Positions 58,787-64,000 of a stretch of 64,000 bases of DNA are shown here, one piece after another; position 1 is the stretch's first letter; the number at the start of each line of letters is the position of its first letter. Source of the DNA: Micromonospora sp. NBC_01699 (GTDB taxonomy: Bacteria; Actinomycetota; Actinomycetes; Mycobacteriales; Micromonosporaceae); assembly GCF_036250065.1 (NCBI RefSeq), contig NZ_CP109199.1, positions 1,240,001 to 1,304,000 of the forward strand. The letters are read 5' to 3'. Position numbers and translations under genes: made by a program. Under the pieces are notes generated by a model that worked only from the letters and a program-made list of their open reading frames with translations, ran no database searches and was not told the DNA's origin.

Positions 58787-60997
58787 GTGGCAACGTTTCT
58801 CTACCGGATAGGCCGGTTCTCGTACCGTCGCCGATGGCTGGTGACCGGACTGTGGGTGCTGCTGCTCGCCCTGGTTGGCGTGGGAGCGGCCACCACCTCC
58901 GGCACCATGTCCAACTCGTTCAGCGTCCCCGGCACCGAGGCACAGCGGGCCATCGACCATCTCGCCGAACGCTTCCCCCAGGCAAACGCCAGCGGCGCCA
59001 CCGCACGGGTGGTGTTCGAGGCACCGGACGGGCAGACACTCACCGACCCGGCCAACCGGGCAGCGGTCGGCGACGTCGTCAACGCCCTGACCGCCGCCCC
59101 GAAGGTGGTCGGCGTGGTCGACCCGTACCAGGCCAACGCCATCTCACCCGACGGGCGGTACGGCATCGCCCAGGCCCGCTACTCCGTACAGGGACCGGCC
59201 CTGGAAACGGCGGACCGCGACGCGCTGGTGCGGACCGCCGACGTCGGCCGGGCGGCCGGGCTGACCGTGGAGATCGGCGGCGACGCCCTCCAGTCCTCGC
59301 CGGAAACCGGAATCACCGAGGTCATCGGCATCGTGATCGCCGCGGTCGTGCTCGCGCTCACCTTCGGCTCGCTGGTCGCCGCCGGCCTGCCGCTGCTCAC
59401 CGCGCTGGTCGGAGTCATGGTCGGGCTCGCCGGCATCACCGCCGTCTCCGGCTTCGTCGACATCAACGCCAACAGCACCATCCTCGCGCTGATGCTCGGC
59501 ATCGCCGTCGGCATCGACTACGCCCTGTTCATCGTCTCCCGCTTCCGGCACGAACTGGCCGTCCGCAGGGACCCGCTCGAAGCCGCCGGCCGGGCCGTCG
59601 GCACCGCCGGATCCGCGGTCGCCTTCGCCGGCCTGACCGTGATCATCGCGCTGGCCGGGCTCTCCGTGGTCGGCATCCCGGTGCTGCGCTCGATGGGCCT
59701 GGCCGCCGCCGCGACCGTCGCCATCGCCGTACTGGTCGCGCTCACCCTGCTGCCCGCGCTGCTCGGCTTCGCGGGTAAGCGGATCACCGGTGGCCGACGC
59801 GCCCGCGACCCGGAGTCCGACCGGGGCAGAGCGCCGATGGGCGAGCGGTGGGCCCGGTTCGTCACCCGCCGCCGGGTGCCGGTGCTGGTGGCGGCCGTAC
59901 TCGGGCTGGGCGTGCTCGCGATCCCCGCCGCCGACCTGCGGCTGGGCTTCCCCGACGACGGTACGGCGGCCGCCGAGACCACCCAGCACAAGGCGTACGA
60001 GATGCTCAGTCTCGGGTTCGGGCCCGGCTTCAACGGCCCGCTCACCGTCGTGGTGGACGGCGACGGCGGTGACGTCGGCGCGGCGGCCACCGAGGCGACC
60101 GGCACGATCAGGAGCCTGCCCAACGTCGTCTCGATCAGCCCGCCGGTGATCAGCCCGGACGGCAGTACCGCACTGCTCACCGTCACCCCGGCCACCGGAC
60201 CCAACGACCCGGCCACCACCGACCTGGTCACCGACATCCGCGACCGGCAGTCCGACCTGCGTACGGCCACCGGCGCCGAAGTCTCCGTCACCGGCTCGAC
60301 CGCGGTCAACATCGACGCCTCCAGCCGGGTCAACGACGCGTTCCTGCCCTACCTCGGGCTGGTCGTGGGGCTGGCGTTCCTGATCCTGCTGCTGATGTTC
60401 CGCTCGATCCTGGTGCCGCTGAAGGCGACGCTCGGCTTCCTGCTCAGCGTCGGGGCCACCTTCGGTGCCATGGTCGCCGTCTTCCAGTGGGGCTGGCTCG
60501 GCTCGGTGTTCGGCGTCGAGGAAGCCTCGCCGATCGCACCGATAGTGCCGGTGCTGCTGATCGGCATCCTGTTCGGACTCGCCATGGACTACCAGGTCTT
60601 CCTGGTGACCAGGATGCGCGAGGACTACGTGCACGGCCGTACGGCGCAGGAGGCGATCGTCACCGGGTTCCGCCACGGGGCCAGGGTGGTGACCGCCGCC
60701 GCGATCATCATGATCAGCGTCTTCGGCGGGTTCATCTTCGGCGACCAGGTGCTCATCCAGTCGATCGGGTTCGCCCTGGCCTTCGGGGTGCTGGTGGACG
60801 CGTTCGTCGTACGGATGACGATCGTGCCGGCGGTGATGTCGCTGCTCGACCGGTCGGCCTGGTGGTTGCCCCGCTGGCTGGCCCGGATCCTGCCCGTGGT
60901 CGACGTCGAGGGCGAGCGACTCGCCCGCGATCTCGGCCCGGACGGCGGCGACGACCCGGTCACCGAGCCGGAACTCGTCCCCGCCGGCGCCCGGTAA
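58787..60997 (+). CDS. MMPL/RND-type exporter
   Basis: A 736-residue membrane protein with the two-fold RND plan: a helix near the N-terminus, an extracytoplasmic domain, six helices with the proton-relay motif GIAVGIDYALFIVSRFRHE, a second extracytoplasmic domain, then six more helices with GLAMDYQVFLVTRMRED. MMPL proteins export lipids or lipophilic compounds with the proton gradient. GTG 58787 with GGAGCGG about 8 bases ahead is the start. Seven phased operators lie upstream, so tight repression is expected. A strong terminator follows at 61015. Confidence 0.92.
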   Translation: MATFLYRIGRFSYRRRWLVTGLWVLLLALVGVGAATTSGTMSNSFSVPGTEAQRAIDHLAERFPQANASGATARVVFEAPDGQTLTDPANRAAVGDVVNALTAAPKVVGVVDPYQANAISPDGRYGIAQARYSVQGPALETADRDALVRTADVGRAAGLTVEIGGDALQSSPETGITEVIGIVIAAVVLALTFGSLVAAGLPLLTALVGVMVGLAGITAVSGFVDINANSTILALMLGIAVGIDYALFIVSRFRHELAVRRDPLEAAGRAVGTAGSAVAFAGLTVIIALAGLSVVGIPVLRSMGLAAAATVAIAVLVALTLLPALLGFAGKRITGGRRARDPESDRGRAPMGERWARFVTRRRVPVLVAAVLGLGVLAIPAADLRLGFPDDGTAAAETTQHKAYEMLSLGFGPGFNGPLTVVVDGDGGDVGAAATEATGTIRSLPNVVSISPPVISPDGSTALLTVTPATGPNDPATTDLVTDIRDRQSDLRTATGAEVSVTGSTAVNIDASSRVNDAFLPYLGLVVGLAFLILLLMFRSILVPLKATLGFLLSVGATFGAMVAVFQWGWLGSVFGVEEASPIAPIVPVLLIGILFGLAMDYQVFLVTRMREDYVHGRTAQEAIVTGFRHGARVVTAAAIIMISVFGGFIFGDQVLIQSIGFALAFGVLVDAFVVRMTIVPAVMSLLDRSAWWLPRWLARILPVVDVEGERLARDLGPDGGDDPVTEPELVPAGAR

Positions 60998-61014
60998 CAA
61001 CCGGACCGCCGCAG

Positions 61015-61065
61015 GCCGGGGCGGTCACCCGATACGCCTCCCCGCGTACGGGTGACCGCCCCGGC
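61015..61065. terminator. 17-bp perfect bidirectional hairpin
   Basis: The arm at 61015-61031 (GCCGGGGCGGTCACCCG) is the exact reverse complement of 61049-61065, with a 17-base loop. It lies between the convergent MMPL and formate-dehydrogenase genes and reaches the last base of the latter's stop codon. Confidence 0.85.
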
Positions 61066-61286
61066 TACCTCTCGCTCAACAACCGGGCCGCCGCGAGCGC
61101 CAGCGGGTCGAGCTCGTCCGGCTCGGACTCGACCCGGCGATCCAACTCGGCCCGCATCCGCGGATCCCAGAACAACCGGACGTGCTCGGCGATCTCCTTC
61201 GCCGCCACCTCCGCCGGCAGGTGGTGGAAGTGCAGCGCGATCTCGTTGACCAGCCGGACCGACGGCGCGGCACCCTGACCCGACAC
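61065..61286 (-). CDS. fdsD: Formate dehydrogenase delta subunit (FdsD-like)
   Basis: Seventy-three residues: RLVNEIALHFHHLPAEVAAK, then EHVRLFWDPRMRAELDRRV, the hallmark of the small delta subunit of NAD-dependent formate dehydrogenases. It is needed for assembly or activity of the complex. GTG 61286 begins one base after the alpha-subunit stop, so the two are co-translated. Confidence 0.85.
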   Translation of the reverse strand: MSGQGAAPSVRLVNEIALHFHHLPAEVAAKEIAEHVRLFWDPRMRAELDRRVESEPDELDPLALAAARLLSER

Positions 61287-61287
61287 G

Positions 61288-64000
61288 TCAGTCCGCCAAC
61301 GCCGGCAGGAGCACCTCGTCCTGTGCCGCCCGAGCCGGCGGCCTGGAGTGCTTCAACCCCACCTGGACCGCGGTGACCTTGTACTCCGGGCAGTTTGTGG
61401 CCCAGTCGGAGTTCTCCGTGGTGACCACGTTCGCGCCGGTCACCGGGTGGTGGAAGGTGGTGTAGACCACGCCGACCGGCATCCGGTCGGAGAGCACGGC
61501 CCGCAGCGAGGTGGCACCGACCCGGCTGGCCAGGGTCACCTCGTCACCGTCGTTGATGCCGCGTACCTCGGCGTCGTGCGGGTGCAGTTCGAGTACGTCC
61601 TCCCGGTGCCACGCCACGTTCGCCGTACGCCGGGTCTGCGCGCCGACGTTGTACTGGCTCAGGATCCGGCCGGTGGTCAGGATCAGCGGGTACTTGCGGG
61701 TGCTGCGTTCCTTCGTCGCCACGAACGGGGTCGGTACGAACCGGCCCTTGCCACGTACGAAACCGTCGACGTGCATCGTCGGCGTGCCCTCGGGCGCGTT
61801 CTCGTTGCACGGCCACTGCACACTGCCGAGCTTGTCCAGCACCTCGAACGAGACGCCGGAGAAGGTCGGGGTGAGCGCGGCGATCTCGTCCATGATCTCG
61901 CGCGGGTGGCTGTAGCTCATCGGGTAGCCCATCGCCTCGGCGATCTCGCAGACGATCTGCCACTCGTGCTTGCCGGTCTTCGGCGCCATCACCGGGCGTA
62001 CCCGGTTGATCCGGCGCTCGGCGTTGGTGAACGTGCCGTCCTTCTCCAGGAACGACGTGCCGGGCAGGAACACGTGCGCGAACTTGGCCGTCTCGTTCAG
62101 GAACAGGTCCTGCACCACCACCAGTTCCAGCGCGCCCAGCGCGGCGAAGACGTGCTTGGTGTTCGGGTCGGACTGGGCGATGTCCTCGCCCTGCACGAAG
62201 AGCGCCCGGAAGCTGCCGTCGACGGCAGCGTCGAACATGTTCGGGATCCGCAGCCCCGGCTCCGACATCAGCGGCCGACCCCACATGTTCTCGAACACCG
62301 CGCGTACCGCGTCGTCGGAGACGTGTCGGTAACCGGGCAACTCGTGCGGGAACGAACCCATGTCGCAGGAACCCTGCACGTTGTTCTGCCCGCGCAGCGG
62401 GTTGACCCCGACGCCCTCGCGGCCGATGTTGCCGGTGACCATGGCCAGGTTCGCCATCCCCATCACCATGGTCGAGCCCTGGCTGTGCTCGGTGACACCG
62501 AGACCGTAGTAGATGGCGGCGTTGCCGCCGGTGGCGTACAGCCTCGCTGCCGCCCGTACCTCCTCGGCCGGAACGCCGGTGATCTCCTCGACCGCCTCCG
62601 GGCTGTTGTCGAGACGGGAGATGAACTCGGCCCAGCCGTCGAAGTCCTCGCACCGCTCGTCGACGAACGCGCGGTCGTAGAGGCCCTCGGTGAGCACCAC
62701 GTGGGCCAGCGCGTTGACGATGGCGACGTTGCTGCCGGGGGCGAGCTGGAGGTGGTGGGTCGCCTCGATGTGCGGCGACCGGACCAGGTCGATCCGGCGC
62801 GGGTCGATGACCACGAGCCTCGCGCCCTCGCGGAGCCGGCGCTTCATCCGGGAGGCGAAGACCGGGTGCCCGTCGGTCGGGTTCGCGCCGATCACCAGGA
62901 TCACGTCGGCCTTCGCGACCGAGCGGAAGTCCTGGGTGCCGGCCGAGGTGCCGAAGGTCTGCTTCAGCCCATAGCCGGTGGGGGAGTGGCAGACCCGGGC
63001 GCAGGTGTCGACGTTGTTGTTGCCGAACGCCGCCCGGATCATCTTCTGCACCACGTACACCTCCTCGTTGGTGGTACGCGAGGAGGTGATGCCGCCGATC
63101 GCGCCGACCCCGTGCCGGGCCTGGATGTCGAGCATCCTGGTGGCCACGTGGTTGATCGCGGTGTCCCAGTCGACCTTCTGCCACTCGTCGGTGATCTTCT
63201 CCCGGATCATCGGCGACATCTGCCGGTCGGGGTGGGTGGCGTAACCGAAGGCGAACCGGCCCTTCACGCAGGAGTGGCCCTCGTTGGCCCCACCGTCCTT
63301 GTACGGCACCATCCGGACCAGCTCGTCGCCGCGCAGCTCGGCCTTGAACGAACAGCCGACCCCGCAGTACGCGCAGGTGGTGACGACGCTCCGGCTCGGC
63401 ATGCCGAGCTGCACCACCGACTTCTCCTGGAGTGTCGCCGTCGGGCACGCCTGTACGCAGGCACCGCACGACACGCACTCGGACTCCATGAACAGCTCGC
63501 CCGCACCGGCGCTGACCTTCGACCCGAAACCACGCCCCTCGATGGTCAGCGCGAACGTGCCCTGCACCTCGCCACAGGCCCGTACGCAGCGGGAACAGGC
63601 GATGCACTTGGACGACTCGAAGTCGAAGTACGGGTTGCTGGTGTCCTTCGGCGCGTCCAGGTGGTTGGCGCCCTCGTAGCCGTACCGGACCTGGCGCAGC
63701 CCGACCGCACCGGACATGTCCTGCAACTCGCAGTCGCCGTTGGCGGAGCAGGTCAGGCAGTCCAGCGGGTGGTCGGAGATGTACAGCTCCATCACGCCCT
63801 GGCGCAGCTTCTCCAGCTTCGGCGTCTGGGTGCGTACCTTCATGCCGGCGGCGACCGGGGTGGTGCACGAGGCGGGGCTGCCGCGCCGGCCGTCGATCTC
63901 GACCAGGCAGAGCCGGCAGGAGCCGAACGCCTCCAGGCTGTCGGTGGCGCAGAGTTTCGGGATGTCGATGCCGGTCAGCGCGGCGGCGCGCATGACGGAG
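61288..64000 (-). CDS. fdsA: Formate dehydrogenase alpha subunit, N-terminus outside window
   Basis: The frame is open to the window edge; about 900 residues are visible. In order: part of a [2Fe-2S] domain (LCATD...SCRLCLVEI), a histidine/cysteine cluster site, two [4Fe-4S] ferredoxin motifs (CIACSRCVRACG and CVSCGACVQACP), the [4Fe-4S] site of the molybdopterin domain (CAYCGVGC), the catalytic RVCHSPTGYG with the Mo-ligand cysteine, and the C-terminal dinucleotide-binding domain. This is the NAD-dependent, multi-cluster FdsA/FdhA type that oxidises formate to CO2 with a bis-MGD cofactor. Partner beta/gamma subunits would lie upstream of the window. Its delta subunit follows after one base. 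Confidence 0.93.
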   Translation of the reverse strand, partial: SVMRAAALTGIDIPKLCATDSLEAFGSCRLCLVEIDGRRGSPASCTTPVAAGMKVRTQTPKLEKLRQGVMELYISDHPLDCLTCSANGDCELQDMSGAVGLRQVRYGYEGANHLDAPKDTSNPYFDFESSKCIACSRCVRACGEVQGTFALTIEGRGFGSKVSAGAGELFMESECVSCGACVQACPTATLQEKSVVQLGMPSRSVVTTCAYCGVGCSFKAELRGDELVRMVPYKDGGANEGHSCVKGRFAFGYATHPDRQMSPMIREKITDEWQKVDWDTAINHVATRMLDIQARHGVGAIGGITSSRTTNEEVYVVQKMIRAAFGNNNVDTCARVCHSPTGYGLKQTFGTSAGTQDFRSVAKADVILVIGANPTDGHPVFASRMKRRLREGARLVVIDPRRIDLVRSPHIEATHHLQLAPGSNVAIVNALAHVVLTEGLYDRAFVDERCEDFDGWAEFISRLDNSPEAVEEITGVPAEEVRAAARLYATGGNAAIYYGLGVTEHSQGSTMVMGMANLAMVTGNIGREGVGVNPLRGQNNVQGSCDMGSFPHELPGYRHVSDDAVRAVFENMWGRPLMSEPGLRIPNMFDAAVDGSFRALFVQGEDIAQSDPNTKHVFAALGALELVVVQDLFLNETAKFAHVFLPGTSFLEKDGTFTNAERRINRVRPVMAPKTGKHEWQIVCEIAEAMGYPMSYSHPREIMDEIAALTPTFSGVSFEVLDKLGSVQWPCNENAPEGTPTMHVDGFVRGKGRFVPTPFVATKERSTRKYPLILTTGRILSQYNVGAQTRRTANVAWHREDVLELHPHDAEVRGINDGDEVTLASRVGATSLRAVLSDRMPVGVVYTTFHHPVTGANVVTTENSDWATNCPEYKVTAVQVGLKHSRPPARAAQDEVLLPALAD

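Overview
The window is high-G+C DNA (about 70% by eye) with GTG/TTG starts, many 1-4 base gene overlaps, SARP/AfsR regulators and families that are typical of filamentous actinobacteria (CATRA/CATASP, FxSxx-COOH-type TPR NTPases, HExxH modification-type proteins). An actinomycete is clear; Micromonosporaceae is my best guess from codon style and gene content. I see no tRNA, rRNA, CRISPR array or transposase.

Layout. (1) 1-2964: the 3' part of a HypF-type carbamoyltransferase, followed by a diaminobutyrate-type class III aminotransferase. (2) 3040-5244: a degenerate Mrr-type nuclease-fold protein, then an opposing zinc-ribbon/VWA pair. (3) 5409-14635: a compact, unassigned biosynthetic cluster (MFS exporter, radical SAM/SPASM-like enzyme, acyl carrier protein, ATP-grasp, Gfo/Idh/MocA oxidoreductase, APH-type kinase, GT-B-like protein, stand-alone condensation domain, opposing methyltransferase). 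(4) 14860-34432: a large NTP-dependent conflict-type island. It has two CATASP-CATRA gene pairs, one with a TIR-like C-terminus and one with a membrane C-terminus. Between them lies a divergent SARP regulator fused to a ThsA-type macro domain. The second pair runs straight into GrpE, Hsp70, an FN3-like protein, a zinc-ribbon GTPase, a GAP1-type protein, a membrane GTPase, a small membrane protein and a CHAT (caspase-like) protease, so ten tightly spaced genes form one operon. (5) 34535-39395: a membrane protein, then a membrane-anchored protein with two P-loop NTPases. (6) 39376-46468: an FxSxx-type locus (FxsA-like small protein, 1353-residue ParA/TIR/NB-ARC/TPR protein, unknown protein, divergent HExxH protein) without the usual FxsB radical SAM enzyme beside it.

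(7) 46449-52994: a cation/proton antiporter, two broken genes, a secreted beta/gamma-crystallin-like protein, an AfsR-type SARP regulator and a small protein. (8) 53073-57347: an ABC exporter with a two-component system. (9) 57386-60997: SRPBCC protein, TetR regulator and MMPL/RND exporter; the last two are separated by seven palindromic operators phased exactly 23 bp apart. (10) 61065-64000: formate dehydrogenase delta and alpha subunits, the latter cut by the window edge.

Most exciting part. The 14.9-34.4 kb island suggests a regulated immunity or cell-death circuit: a TIR-like enzyme could make an ADP-ribose-type signal, the macro domain of the SARP fusion could sense it, and the SARP could act on the 11-bp-phased direct repeats at 18651-18715 to switch on the operon that ends in a caspase-like protease. 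The domains and repeats are seen in the sequence; the signalling link is inference.
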